Of a stretch of DNA of 37,759 nt, positions 1-10,391 are shown in pieces. A program made the position numbers and the translations under genes. Position 1 is the first letter of the stretch. Each line of letters starts with the position of its first letter. Source of the stretch: Myxococcales bacterium (GTDB lineage: Bacteria > Myxococcota_A > Polyangia > Palsa-1104); contig JAQBQH010000100.1 of assembly GCA_028287105.1 (NCBI GenBank), forward strand, positions 1-37,759, read 5' to 3'. Below the pieces are notes generated by a model. It was given only the letters and a program-made list of their open reading frames with translations, was not told the origin of the DNA and made no database searches.

Positions 1-2172
<2,172 letters not shown>

Positions 2173-2223
2173 CTATTCGGCGCCGCTCGTAACTAGAAGT
2201 GAAACATGTGTTAGATTGCGAAC

Positions 2224-3474
2224 GTGGCAGGCGAGCAGGTTCTCGTCATCGACGATAGTCCGACGATCCTCAAGGTCGTCCAGCTCGTTCTCACGAAGGC
2301 CGGCTTCAAGGTCTTCACCGCGACCGATGGCGAAGAGGGCATCGCGCAGGCGGTCGCCGGCCGCCCCGATCTGATCCTGCTCGACTTCGTGATGCCGAAG
2401 ATGAACGGCTATCAGGTTTGTCGCGCGCTCAACGACTCGGCGCAGCTCAAGGACGTGCCGGTGGTGCTGATGAGCGCCAAGGGCGATCAGGTCGGCGAGC
2501 GCTTCGTCAAGGTGATGGGCATCGTCGACTACATCACCAAACCGTTTTCGCCGGAAGCGATCACGGCGGTGGTGCAGCACACGATAGAGAAGTATCGCAA
2601 GATAGCTGACAGCCCACCGTCGATGGCTGACGGCTCACCGTTGACAGCGGACAGGACAGAAGCCGCCCGAGTGGATGCGGAGACTGTCGGCCCTGAGCTG
2701 TCGGCCGTCAGCTCGGATGAGGGGCCGGCGCTCGAGGGCAACCTGCGCTCGGTGCCGCTCGCCGAAGTGCTCAGCCTCCTGGCGGCGCAGCGGCAATGGG
2801 GCGTGCTCACGGTCGCGCGTGGCGACGAGCGCGGGCGCGTCGAGGTCTGCTTCAAGGCGGGGCGCATCGAGCTGGCGCTGGCCAGCGGGCTCGGCGAAGA
2901 GTTCCTGCTCGGCCGCTATCTCGTCGAGGTCTCGACGATGTCGCGCCAGGACCTCGATCTCTTCCTCGAGAGCCGCGCGCCGTCGACGCGGACGGGCAAG
3001 CCAATTGGCGAGCAGCTCGTCAAGATGAGCTACGTCACCGACGGGGAGCGCAAAGAGGCGCTGATCCGACAGACGCAGGAGCGGCTGTTCGAGCTGTTGC
3101 GCTGGCCGGCCGGCCGCTTCAGCTTCACCGCCACGCGCGAGCTGCCGCCGCTGGCCGTCGACGCGGCGCTCGGTCTCGAGATCGACGGCGTCCTCATGGA
3201 GGGCTTTCGCCGCGTCGACGAGTGGCACCTCATCGAACGCGAGATCGACGACTTCGACGCGGTCTTTCTGCGCAACGAAGAGGCGGTGCAGAACGTCGGC
3301 CGCGCGCGACTGACCCGCGAGGAGCTGGCGGTGCTGGAGCTGGTCAACGGCAAGAGCACGGTCAAGGAGATCGTGCGCAGCTCGCGCATGGCCTCGTTCG
3401 ACGTGTCCAAGATGCTGTTCCGCCTTTTGAGCATCAAGGTCATCCGCCGCCGCGTCGCGCCCGTCGCGGTCTAG
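2224..3474 (+). CDS. Response regulator: receiver plus DUF4388 (PATAN-like) domain
   Basis: The 416-residue protein begins with a CheY-like receiver (about 5-122) with the DD pair at 10-11, phospho-acceptor Asp54 in LLDFVMP, Ser84 and Lys106 in TKPF. A low-complexity linker (about 128-167) is encoded by imperfect GCTGAC repeats. A DUF4388/PATAN-type domain (about 169-290) follows, starting LEGNLRSVPLAEVLSLLA. The C-terminus resembles the helical or winged segment often found after this domain in myxobacterial proteins. There is no DNA-binding output domain that I recognise, so it more likely acts through protein contacts. The GTG start at 2224 lies 51 bases from the divergent kinase gene. cheW and cheA follow on the same strand 12 bases later, so the three probably form one signalling operon. 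Its phosphodonor is inferred to be the CheA encoded downstream. Confidence 0.9.
   Translation: MAGEQVLVIDDSPTILKVVQLVLTKAGFKVFTATDGEEGIAQAVAGRPDLILLDFVMPKMNGYQVCRALNDSAQLKDVPVVLMSAKGDQVGERFVKVMGIVDYITKPFSPEAITAVVQHTIEKYRKIADSPPSMADGSPLTADRTEAARVDAETVGPELSAVSSDEGPALEGNLRSVPLAEVLSLLAAQRQWGVLTVARGDERGRVEVCFKAGRIELALASGLGEEFLLGRYLVEVSTMSRQDLDLFLESRAPSTRTGKPIGEQLVKMSYVTDGERKEALIRQTQERLFELLRWPAGRFSFTATRELPPLAVDAALGLEIDGVLMEGFRRVDEWHLIEREIDDFDAVFLRNEEAVQNVGRARLTREELAVLELVNGKSTVKEIVRSSRMASFDVSKMLFRLLSIKVIRRRVAPVAV
2601..2725 (+). repeat. Imperfect GCTGAC-type short repeats inside the receiver-DUF4388 linker
   Basis: The linker contains gatagctgacagc (2601-2613), gatggctgacggctcacc (2622-2639) and gttgacagcggacagg (about 2640-2655), followed by gctgtcggccgtcagctcgg on the opposite sense. 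They resemble the cleaner AGCTGAN heptamer arrays at 22897 and 32276. The repeats stay in frame and encode a Ser/Ala/Asp/Pro-rich linker between two folded domains, which would tolerate insertions. Confidence 0.45.
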
Positions 3475-3486
3475 CGGTGGCCCCTC

Positions 3487-3858
3487 GTGTCTGACGTCCT
3501 GGTCGTCGACGTGGGCGACCGGCGCGTCGCCGTTCCGGTGGCGCACGTGCGCGCCATCAGCGCCGCCGGCTTCGTGACGCCGGTGCCGACCGCGCCGCTG
3601 CCGGTGGTCGGCGTGACGCAGCTGCGCGGGCAGATCCTGCCGGTCCTCGACGTCGGCCAGCCGCCGCGCATCGTGCAGCCGCAGGATCCGCTGCTGGTGC
3701 TCGAGTACGGGCCGGCGCGGGCGGCGCTCGTGTTCACGCGGCTCTGTCCGCCCGACGAGGCCGCGGCCAGCGACGGGGCGCCGGCGGAGCCGCCGCTCGA
3801 GCGGCTCGACGTCGGCGCGCTCTTCGATCTGGTACGCGCGCGCGCGGGTGCGCCATGA
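3487..3858 (+). CDS. cheW: CheW-like chemotaxis adaptor
   Basis: This is a 123-residue single CheW domain. It shows the family pattern of an N-terminal strand with a hydrophobic binding loop (LVVDVGDRRVAVPVAHVRAI) and the central segment VVGVTQLRGQILPVLDV (about 39-55), equivalent to the usual GxxxLRGxxxPVxDL. CheW couples chemoreceptors to the CheA kinase in the cytoplasm. It is somewhat shorter than a typical CheW (about 150 residues), and the last 30 residues are Pro/Ala-rich and poorly conserved. The GTG start at 3487 follows the receiver gene by 12 bases. Its TGA overlaps the cheA ATG by four bases (ATGA), which indicates translational coupling. No chemoreceptor gene lies in the window, so the input partner is unknown. 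Confidence 0.85.
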   Translation: MSDVLVVDVGDRRVAVPVAHVRAISAAGFVTPVPTAPLPVVGVTQLRGQILPVLDVGQPPRIVQPQDPLLVLEYGPARAALVFTRLCPPDEAAASDGAPAEPPLERLDVGALFDLVRARAGAP

Positions 3859-5906
3859 CCGACTGGGACGCCGACGAGCTGCGCACCTTGCGCGCCTTCT
3901 TCCTCGACGAGGCGGAGGAGCATCTCGAGACCGTGGCGCGAGAGCTCGGTGCGCTGCGCACCCGCTCGGGCGAGGCGGCGACGGTGACCAGCCTCCTGCG
4001 CACGCTGCACACCATCAAGGGCTCGGCCGGATCGGTAGAGCTGCCCGAGGTGGCGCGCGCGGCGCACACGTTCGAAGATCGGCTGATCGAGCTGCGCAAC
4101 GCGCCGACGACGACCGAGGCGGCGCTGCCGTCGCTGGAGGCGGCCCTGGCGCAGATGCGCGCGCTCGTCGACGGCGCGCGCAGCGAGGTTCGCGCCGAGC
4201 CGATTACGGCGTTGGCGACGGCGGGCGAAGACGGTGCGGCCGCGCCGCGCAGCGATCGCCGCGCCGTCGAGCGGGCGGTGCCCGGCGCCGAGCAGACGGT
4301 GCGCGTGGAGGTCGAGCGCATCGACGAGCTCATGGACGCGGCGTCGGAGCTGGTCTTCGATCGCACGCGCATCACGCGCCGCCTACTCGACGTCGAGACG
4401 CGCGCGCAGGCGCTCGGCGACGGTGAGCTCGTGCGCCTCGTCGCGGCGGTGCAGGACGATCTGGAAGGGCTGCGACGAACCTCGGCGACGCTGCAGGACC
4501 GCATCCGCCGCGTGCGGCGCGTCGAGATCGGGCGGCTGTTCGCGCGTCTCGTGCAACCGGTCCGCGAGCTGGCGCGCAAGGAGGGCAAGGAGGTCACGCT
4601 CTCGCTCGACGGCGAGGAGACCGAGATCGACAAGGCGCTCATCGAGCGCATCGCCGAGCCGCTGCTGCACCTTCTACGCAACGCGGTCGCGCACGGCGTC
4701 GAGCCGCCCGAGGTGCGGCAGGCGCTCGGCAAGCCGCGCCAGGGCATGGTCTCGCTCACCGCGCGGCAGGCCGACGACGCCGTCGAGATCGCCGTCGCCG
4801 ACGATGGCCAGGGGATCGATCTGCTCGGCGTCCGGCGCGCGCTCGTCGCCGCCGGTCGCGTCGACGAGGAGGCGGCGCGGGCGCTCGACGAGCCGTCGCT
4901 CTACGCGGCGCTGTTCGAGCCGGGCGTGTCGACGCGCGTCGCGGCCGACGACGTCGCCGGTCGCGGCGTCGGCCTCGATGCGGTGCGCGAAGCGCTCGCC
5001 CGCATGCACGGCACCGTCAGCGTCACCTCGCACGCCGGTCGCGGCGCCGCCTTCACGGTGCGGCTGCCGATGACCACGGCGGTGCAGGAGGCGCTCCTCT
5101 TCAAGGTCGGCGGCCACGTCTACGCCGTGCCGGCGGCGCGCGTGCACGAGACCTGCGACGTGACGTTGGCCGACCTGGAGCTCGGCGAGGACGAGCGGCT
5201 TCACGTCGGTGAGCGGGTGTTGCCGCTGGTGCGGCTGGGCGCGCTCCTCGGCGTGCCGCCGCCGCCTGGCGCTTCGGCGCGACGCGCGGCACTGATCATG
5301 ACCGCCGGCGATCTCGAGTTCGCCGCCACCTGCGACAAGGTCATCGGGCCGCGCGAGATCGTCGTGCGCAGCCTCGCGCCGCTCCTGTCCAACCTCTCGC
5401 TCTTCGCGGGCGCCACCATCTCCGGCGCCGGCAAAGTGCAGCTCATCCTCGACGTGACCCGACTCGGCGAGATCGCGCGCCAGGGCGTGCATCACGATCG
5501 GCCGGCACGCGCGCTCGGGCTCCCGCGCGTCCTCGTCGTCGACGATTCGCGATCGATCCGCGAGGCGGCGTCGCTGATCCTGGCGCAGGGCGGCTATGCG
5601 GCGGACGTCGTGGCCGACGGCTGGGAGGCGTGGGAGCTGCTGCAAGATCGGCCGTTCCTGGCACTGGTGACCGATCTGGAGATGCCGCGGCTCGACGGCT
5701 GGGAGCTGATCGCGCGCGTGCGCCGCTCGCCCGAGCTGACCGGCCTGCCGATCGTCGTCGTGAGCTCGCGCGCGGAGGCGACCCGGGCGCGCGTGGTGGC
5801 CGCGGGCGCCGACAGCGTCGTCGACAAGCCGCTTCGGCGCAAAGCGCTGCTCGACGCCGTCGATCGCGCCGTCAGCGAACGAGCCACAATACCAGCGCGC
5901 CGATGA
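3855..5906 (+). CDS. cheA: CheA-type hybrid histidine kinase with C-terminal receiver
   Basis: The 683-residue protein has an N-terminal Hpt domain (about 8-108) with phospho-acceptor His52 in LHTIKGSAGS. A dimerisation segment follows (about 146-235). The HATPase domain has an N-box at about 268-283 (EPLLHLLRNAVAHGVE), a G1 box (VADDGQGID, 315-322) and a G2 box (GRGVGLDAV, 369-377). A CheW-like domain lies at about 408-545, and a receiver at about 557-672 has DD 563-564, Asp607 and Lys658. This is the architecture of CheA-CheY fusions such as FrzE. No P2 domain is visible between Hpt and the dimerisation helix, so phosphate may go mainly to the fused receiver or to the receiver-DUF4388 protein encoded upstream. 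It is the last gene of the plus-strand operon, and its 3' end overlaps the convergent uppP by 35 bases. Confidence 0.94.
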   Translation: MTDWDADELRTLRAFFLDEAEEHLETVARELGALRTRSGEAATVTSLLRTLHTIKGSAGSVELPEVARAAHTFEDRLIELRNAPTTTEAALPSLEAALAQMRALVDGARSEVRAEPITALATAGEDGAAAPRSDRRAVERAVPGAEQTVRVEVERIDELMDAASELVFDRTRITRRLLDVETRAQALGDGELVRLVAAVQDDLEGLRRTSATLQDRIRRVRRVEIGRLFARLVQPVRELARKEGKEVTLSLDGEETEIDKALIERIAEPLLHLLRNAVAHGVEPPEVRQALGKPRQGMVSLTARQADDAVEIAVADDGQGIDLLGVRRALVAAGRVDEEAARALDEPSLYAALFEPGVSTRVAADDVAGRGVGLDAVREALARMHGTVSVTSHAGRGAAFTVRLPMTTAVQEALLFKVGGHVYAVPAARVHETCDVTLADLELGEDERLHVGERVLPLVRLGALLGVPPPPGASARRAALIMTAGDLEFAATCDKVIGPREIVVRSLAPLLSNLSLFAGATISGAGKVQLILDVTRLGEIARQGVHHDRPARALGLPRVLVVDDSRSIREAASLILAQGGYAADVVADGWEAWELLQDRPFLALVTDLEMPRLDGWELIARVRRSPELTGLPIVVVSSRAEATRARVVAAGADSVVDKPLRRKALLDAVDRAVSERATIPARR

Positions 5907-6672
5907 CGAGCCGGTAGAGGCCGAACGGCACCAGGCCGCGACGCTTCAAGTAGGCGATGAAGGCGGCGATGACCGCCCAGGCGACGAGGAACGACACGAT
6001 CATGCCGACGGCCATCGGCAGCGCGCCGAGCGTCGCCAGCTCGTGGCGCCCCTTGTAGGCCTCGTACAGCGTGGCCGCGCCAAGCGTCGGCAGCGCCAGC
6101 AAGAACGAAAACTCGGCAGCCGTCGCCGTGGTCAGGCCGGTGAGCTGGCCGGTGACGATGGTCGCCATCGAGCGCGATGTACCCGGGATGAGCGAGGCGC
6201 ACTGGCCAAGGCCGATGAGGAGCCCGCGCAGCGGCGTGACGTCGCCGAGGCGGGTCTCGCCGTCGTCGGGCTTGCGGCCGCGGATGAGCTCGACCGCGAT
6301 CATGACGATGCCGCCGGCGATGAGCGCGATGGCCACGGGCCGCGCGCCGAAGAGGTGCGCCTTGATCCATTTGCGCGCCACGAGGCCGACGATGGCGGTC
6401 GGGATGAAGCCGGCCACCAGCGCCAGGAGGAGGCGCCTCGCCTCCGGCTTTCCCGACGGTAGCTCGCGCGCGCGCTGCCACAAGAGGGCGCGGTAGTGGA
6501 CCAGCACCGCGAGGATGGCGCCCAGCTGTATGACGATCTCGAACGACTTGGCCGCTTCGCCCTGTTCGCCGAGAAAGTGTCCCGCGAGGATGAGGTGTCC
6601 GGTCGAGGAGACCGGTAGGTATTCGGTCAGCCCCTCGACGAGGCCGAGGAGCGCAGCGACGAGGATCGGCAA
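5872..6672 (-). CDS. uppP: Undecaprenyl-diphosphatase UppP/BacA
   Basis: This 266-residue integral membrane protein removes a phosphate from undecaprenyl diphosphate to regenerate the lipid carrier for peptidoglycan and O-antigen synthesis; overproduction gives bacitracin resistance in many bacteria. The two diagnostic motifs are present: EGLTEYLPVSSTGH (13-26, with Glu13, Glu17 and His26) and PGTSRS (163-168, with Arg167). Several hydrophobic helices follow, and the length is normal for the family. The start is TTG at 6672, giving the usual 12 residues before the EGLTE motif; no better ATG or GTG exists upstream. It follows the CDP-alcohol phosphatidyltransferase gene by 6 bases, so the two envelope-lipid genes are likely cotranscribed. 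Its 3' end overlaps the end of cheA. Confidence 0.96.
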   Translation of the reverse strand: MPILVAALLGLVEGLTEYLPVSSTGHLILAGHFLGEQGEAAKSFEIVIQLGAILAVLVHYRALLWQRARELPSGKPEARRLLLALVAGFIPTAIVGLVARKWIKAHLFGARPVAIALIAGGIVMIAVELIRGRKPDDGETRLGDVTPLRGLLIGLGQCASLIPGTSRSMATIVTGQLTGLTTATAAEFSFLLALPTLGAATLYEAYKGRHELATLGALPMAVGMIVSFLVAWAVIAAFIAYLKRRGLVPFGLYRLVIGALVLWLVR

Positions 6673-6678
6673 GGTCGA

Positions 6679-7530
6679 CTACTTGGCAGCGCGGTGCGGC
6701 TGCTGCGGGCGCGAGCGGAGCGGGACGATCGGGGTCTCGATGACCTCGGGGCGCGCGTTCTCGGCCTGAGCGCGGCCGTCCAGGCGGTCGAGCGTATGCG
6801 AGATGCGGCGCACCGCCGTGACGTTGGCCGACATGCCAAGCAGCCCGAGCGCGACGATCACCGGAACGAACGGCGGCAGGGAGCCGTGGCCCAAGAAGGT
6901 CTCGACGATGGGAGCCATCGAGCTGACGAGGCCGAGATAGAACAGGCGCTCCGGGCGCTGCATGGTGCCGATGTTGACCTCGACCCCCAGCGCCTCGCCG
7001 CGAGCGCGGGTGTAGCTGACCATGATCGACCCGATGAGCGCGAGCAGCACGACGTACAAGCCCCAGCTGCCGCGGTAGAACACGGCCAGGCCGGCGAAGA
7101 CGACCAGCTCGGCATAGCGGTCCATCACCGAGTCGTAGAAGGCGCCGCCCTTGGTGACCTTGCCGGTGGCGCGAGCGATGCGGCCATCCAGAATGTCGAG
7201 GATGCCGGTCAGGAGGTAGAACCAGCCGCCGGCCCCGAAGTGGCCGAACGAGAAGCAGATGCCCGAGGCGCAGGCCACGACGAACGAAGACAAGGTGAGC
7301 GCATTCGGGGTGATACGCCAACGAACGAGCACGCGCTCCCACGGTCCGAGCACCCACATCATGTAATGACGCAGGTAGCGGCCGAGCAGCTTCGAGGCCG
7401 GGCGGCTGGCCACCTCGGCGTCCACGGCGATACCAACCCAACGGGCGCGGAGCGCGAATAGTCCAAGGGCAACGAAGAAATACGACGCCAGTGCGAACAG
7501 CGGAAACAACGGCGCGTAGGTGGAAAGCAT
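6679..7530 (-). CDS. CDP-alcohol phosphatidyltransferase family membrane enzyme
   Basis: The 283-residue membrane protein contains the family signature D-x2-D-G-x2-A-R-x8-G-x3-D-x3-D at 112-137 (Asp112, Asp115, Gly116, Ala119, Arg120, Gly129, Asp133, Asp137). These residues bind the metals and CDP group and catalyse transfer of a phosphatidyl group from a CDP-lipid to an alcohol. The alcohol acceptor (glycerol phosphate, inositol phosphate, serine or other) cannot be read from the sequence. An N-terminal extension of about 75 residues, including a helix at 8-28, precedes the core. The ATG at 7530 has a good ribosome site, AAGGAG at 7540-7545. It is the first gene of a likely operon with uppP and is divergent from the HU-like gene. 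Confidence 0.9.
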   Translation of the reverse strand: MLSTYAPLFPLFALASYFFVALGLFALRARWVGIAVDAEVASRPASKLLGRYLRHYMMWVLGPWERVLVRWRITPNALTLSSFVVACASGICFSFGHFGAGGWFYLLTGILDILDGRIARATGKVTKGGAFYDSVMDRYAELVVFAGLAVFYRGSWGLYVVLLALIGSIMVSYTRARGEALGVEVNIGTMQRPERLFYLGLVSSMAPIVETFLGHGSLPPFVPVIVALGLLGMSANVTAVRRISHTLDRLDGRAQAENARPEVIETPIVPLRSRPQQPHRAAK

Positions 7531-7665
7531 CGCGATAGGCTCCTTAGGGGATCAGGAAAAGCAAGCCAGAGGCCAGGGTCTTTGTCACTTTTTTGTAGGT
7601 CGTTTTGCGCGTTTGTACATCAACCACGTGATGAAAGGTGGTAGACGGTGGTGGAATTTGGACAG

Positions 7666-7694
7666 TTGACCTGATGCGGCACGGGAACTAGGAT
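7666..7694 (+). promoter_or_regulatory. Probable housekeeping sigma promoter of the HU/IHF-like gene
   Basis: TTGACC (7666-7671), a 17-base spacer and TAGGAT (7689-7694) match the -35/-10 layout of a primary-sigma promoter. It lies about 50 bases before the ATG at 7743 in the 212-base divergent intergenic region. A strong ribosome site, GGAGG at 7729-7733, follows with a 9-base spacing to the start. Confidence 0.6.
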
Positions 7695-7742
7695 GCCCGT
7701 CTCAAATCAAACGACGCGAAACCCCCCGGGAGGGATGCAAAA

Positions 7743-8054
7743 ATGAAGAAGGCCGACCTGGTCGACGCGATCGCGGGCAAGTCCGGCGCCCCGAAGGCGC
7801 AGGTACAGCAACTGGTGGAAGACGTGTTCGAGCTCATGTCGGACGCGCTGTCGCGTGGCGAGAAGATCGACCTGCGTGGCTTTGGAACGTTTAGCGTCCG
7901 CGAGTCGGCGGCCCGCACGGGTCGCAACCCGCAGACCGGCGAGCCGATCTCGATTCCGGCGCGCAAGAACCCGGCCTTCAAGCCCGGCAAGGAGCTGAAG
8001 GACCGCGTCAACACGCTCGCGCAGCCTGCCGCTGGCGCGACGCAGCATTCCTGA
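7743..8054 (+). CDS. HU/IHF family nucleoid DNA-bending protein
   Basis: The 103-residue protein begins MKKADLVDAI and has the HU/IHF helical dimerisation half (about 1-40), the KIDLRGFGTFSV strand (41-52) and the DNA-binding arm signature GRNPQTGEPISIPA (60-73, with Pro72 at the intercalating position), then a basic C-terminal helix. The last 10 residues are a short Ala-rich tail. HU/IHF proteins bend DNA and compact the nucleoid; HU versus IHF cannot be decided here. The gene stands alone with its own predicted promoter (7666-7694) and a good ribosome site. The next gene downstream is convergent. Confidence 0.96.
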   Translation: MKKADLVDAIAGKSGAPKAQVQQLVEDVFELMSDALSRGEKIDLRGFGTFSVRESAARTGRNPQTGEPISIPARKNPAFKPGKELKDRVNTLAQPAAGATQHS

Positions 8055-8071
8055 TCACCCGCGCTTCCCTG

Positions 8072-8097
8072 ACCGCCCTACCGCACCGCCCTACCGC
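8072..8097. repeat. Tandem 13-base repeat between convergent genes
   Basis: The 13-mer accgccctaccgc occurs twice back to back (8072-8084 and 8085-8097) in the 54-base gap between the HU-like gene and the convergent membrane-protein gene. It has no inverted symmetry, so it does not look like a terminator. No function is evident. Confidence 0.6.
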
Positions 8098-8108
8098 TTT
8101 CGCCCTGC

Positions 8109-8738
8109 CTAGAACGTAAACGCAGCCCCCAGTAGGAGGCTCTTCGCCGTCACGCTCGTCCACGGTGCCCACACCGACCGCGGCACGAAGTAGCGGTAGA
8201 GGTCGACTGCCGCCGGGACCGCCAGCATCAGCCCAATCTGCCAGGACGGAACGCCGAGCCCGCGCGCCATCGTGTTGACGTCCGATTGCGCCGGGCCGAT
8301 GCCGGCGAACCCGGTGATGGCGTAGCCGAGCGCCAGGACGATGTCGAACATCAAGACGCCCTTCAGAAAGGCGTGACGGCGGCCGCGCAGCCGTGGCGCG
8401 ATCTGCAGGATGAGCTCCGACGAGACGTCGCCCACGAGAAAGCCGGCCGAGCCGATGATGTAGTTCTCGCGCGGCGTCAGGTTGCAGCAGGGCTGGATGG
8501 CGAAGAACGGAAAGGGTCCGAGGTCGACGCGCACGAAGCTGATCGATTTGCCGAAGAACAGATCGTTGACGACGTGGCCGAGCTCATGGCCGACGAAGGC
8601 GCTGGCGGCGCCGAGCGCGAACCAGGCGTAGTCGGCGACGTGGCGGAAGTCGGCTTCGGGGGTCTCGAGCGACTCGTCGGCGCGCGCGCATGGGGCGGCG
8701 ACGGCCAGCACCAGGCAGAGCGCGACGACGCGACGCAC
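8109..8738 (-). CDS. Exported/membrane protein with HExxH motif, function unknown
   Basis: This 209-residue protein has a signal peptide (MRRVVALCLVLAVAAPCARA, 1-20) and several hydrophobic segments (about 38-58, 92-112, 122-145, 163-182). At 51-55, within the first hydrophobic segment, it has HELGH, the zinc-binding HExxH of membrane metalloproteases. A second metal-ligand motif, such as the NxxPxxxxDG of site-2 proteases, is not obvious, so protease activity is only a possibility. Two Cys lie together at about 83-84 (QPCCNLTP). I do not recognise a named family. It is the second gene of a pair: the small Cys-rich secreted protein gene ends 15 bases upstream. Confidence 0.75.
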   Translation of the reverse strand: MRRVVALCLVLAVAAPCARADESLETPEADFRHVADYAWFALGAASAFVGHELGHVVNDLFFGKSISFVRVDLGPFPFFAIQPCCNLTPRENYIIGSAGFLVGDVSSELILQIAPRLRGRRHAFLKGVLMFDIVLALGYAITGFAGIGPAQSDVNTMARGLGVPSWQIGLMLAVPAAVDLYRYFVPRSVWAPWTSVTAKSLLLGAAFTF

Positions 8739-8753
8739 CGACGGGAGCGTCGC

Positions 8754-8999
8754 TCAGTCTTCGCAGATGCGCAAGCAGACGTCGTGACGCGCGCGCACCG
8801 CTTCGTGACACAGCGCGCGATCACCCACGCTGAAGAGCGGGCCCGTATCGCACGAGCTGTCGTCCCGCGAGCGCTCGGTGCGACACTGCTCCTCGCACGA
8901 AGCTTCACCGAACTTTGGAACCGGCAACCGCCCTTCGGCTCGCCCCGCGATGATCGCGAGCCACACCGACACGATCGCGCACCCGACGACAGCGCGCAT
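8754..8999 (-). CDS. Small Cys-rich secreted protein
   Basis: The 81-residue protein has a signal peptide (about 1-21) and a mature part with six Cys arranged as C-x3-C, C, C and C-x3-C (CEEQC near the start and CLRIC at the end), which suggests up to three disulfide bonds outside the cytoplasm. It is rich in charged residues and I recognise no family. The ATG at 8999 has a strong ribosome site (AAGGAGG on the minus strand, 9 bases before), so it is real despite its size. It is followed on the same strand by the HExxH membrane protein, so the two may function together. Confidence 0.78.
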   Translation of the reverse strand: MRAVVGCAIVSVWLAIIAGRAEGRLPVPKFGEASCEEQCRTERSRDDSSCDTGPLFSVGDRALCHEAVRARHDVCLRICED

Positions 9000-9146
9000 G
9001 GCAGACCGACCTCCTTACCTCGCGCTAGTGCAATACAAGAGGCGAGCCAGCGCGGCGCGCGACGCAAAGCCGCGTCGCAACTGGAGCGGCTGCGGGCGTC
9101 CGCGCGCGACCGTGAACTGCGGGCCCCACCCGGCCGCAAAAAGTAC

Positions 9147-10385
9147 TCAGCGAAGGGACAATCCGCGGCGCCGGCGAGCGCGCGCGACGGCGGCGATGGC
9201 GACGGTGACGGCCAGACAGGACAGCGCGCCGACCAGAACGGCGTAGCGCGGGCCGTGGCGGTCGCAGAGCACGCCCAACCACAGTGTGCCGAACGACCAC
9301 AGACCGTAGTCGAGCAGGAAGATCGAGAGGACGCGGCCGCGGTGCGAGTCTTCGACGGCTTCGTGGCAGGCTGCCAGGGCGGTCGTGCGAAACACCATCT
9401 GCGCGGCGCCGACGATGGCGAGCGCGGCGAGCGAGAGCGGAAGCGAGCGCGACATCGCGAAGACACAGAGCGCGGCGACGAGCGTGACGACGGCGATGTA
9501 GACGCGGCGCTGGGCGCCGGCGCGGCGGCCGCGGCCGGCGACGACGAGCGACGCGAGCAGCGCGCCGAGACCGGGCGCCGCGAGCAGCCAGCCATACTCG
9601 CGGACGCCGGCGTGGAGGACGTCGGTGGCGAAGACCGGCAGGAGGCGCGAGTAGGCCATGGCCAGGGCCGCGACGCCGTAGGCGACGAGGATGGGGACCC
9701 ACAACGCTTCGCGGCGGCGGACGTAGCCCAGCCCTTCGGCCAGCTCGTGCGACATCGAGCGCGGCGCGCGGTCGGTCGGGCGCGGGCGCCAGCGCATCGC
9801 CAGGAGCGCAGCGAGAATGCCGAGGAAGCTGATGGCGTTGAGCGCCAGACAGCCGGCCACGCCGACGAGCCCGATGAGAACGCCGCCGAGCGAGGGGCCG
9901 ATCACCTGCGTCAGGTTCATGCCGGCGGAGTTGAGCGCCACGCCGGCCTGCAGCTCCGACGGCGGAACCAGCAGCGGGATGAGCGCATGGCGCGCGGTCA
10001 GGTTGAGCGTATCGGCGACGCCGAGCGTGATAGTGAGCAGGATGATCTCGCCGAACGTGATGCGATGCGTGACGACGAGCGCCCAGAAGACGATCGACTG
10101 CAGCATGGCGGCGGTCTGGGTGTAGACGAGCAGGCGGCGGCGGTCGACGCGATCGACGATTACCCCGCCGACGGCGCCGAGGACGAGGCGCGGCACGAGC
10201 TGACAGAAGCCGACCACTCCGAGCTTGGTCGCGGAGCCGGTCAATTGGAACACGAGCCAGGACTGCGCCATCGACTGCAAGAGGTCGCCCGAGTGGGAGA
10301 CCAGCGTTCCGGTGAAGAGCAGCGCGAAGTCGCGGTGGCGGAGCGTCGAGAGGCCGAAGCGGCGGGGCGCGGCGAGCGGGGACAG
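9147..10385 (-). CDS. Major facilitator superfamily transporter (EntS-like exporter group)
   Basis: The protein has about 12 hydrophobic segments. It has the MFS motif-A-like loop DRVDRRRLLVYTQ after helix 2, the N-terminal pattern STLRHRDFALLFTGTLVSHS and MAQSWLVFQLTGSATKLGVVG, all typical of the MFS_3/EntS group that exports small molecules including siderophores and drugs. The substrate cannot be told. The family N-terminus begins well before the first ATG (10271) or TTG (10280). In that frame there is no ATG, GTG or TTG further upstream before a stop, but a CTG at 10385 lies 6 bases after a strong AAAGGAGG. I therefore place the start at CTG 10385, giving 412 residues with a natural N-terminus. 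The gene is divergent from the P-loop/receiver gene at 10504. Confidence 0.87.
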   Translation of the reverse strand: MSPLAAPRRFGLSTLRHRDFALLFTGTLVSHSGDLLQSMAQSWLVFQLTGSATKLGVVGFCQLVPRLVLGAVGGVIVDRVDRRRLLVYTQTAAMLQSIVFWALVVTHRITFGEIILLTITLGVADTLNLTARHALIPLLVPPSELQAGVALNSAGMNLTQVIGPSLGGVLIGLVGVAGCLALNAISFLGILAALLAMRWRPRPTDRAPRSMSHELAEGLGYVRRREALWVPILVAYGVAALAMAYSRLLPVFATDVLHAGVREYGWLLAAPGLGALLASLVVAGRGRRAGAQRRVYIAVVTLVAALCVFAMSRSLPLSLAALAIVGAAQMVFRTTALAACHEAVEDSHRGRVLSIFLLDYGLWSFGTLWLGVLCDRHGPRYAVLVGALSCLAVTVAIAAVARARRRRGLSLR

Positions 10386-10391
10386 CGAGCG

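Noticed and set aside
8072-8097. Two tandem 13-mers as a CRISPR or terminator
   Set aside because: There are only two units, no spacers and no inverted symmetry.
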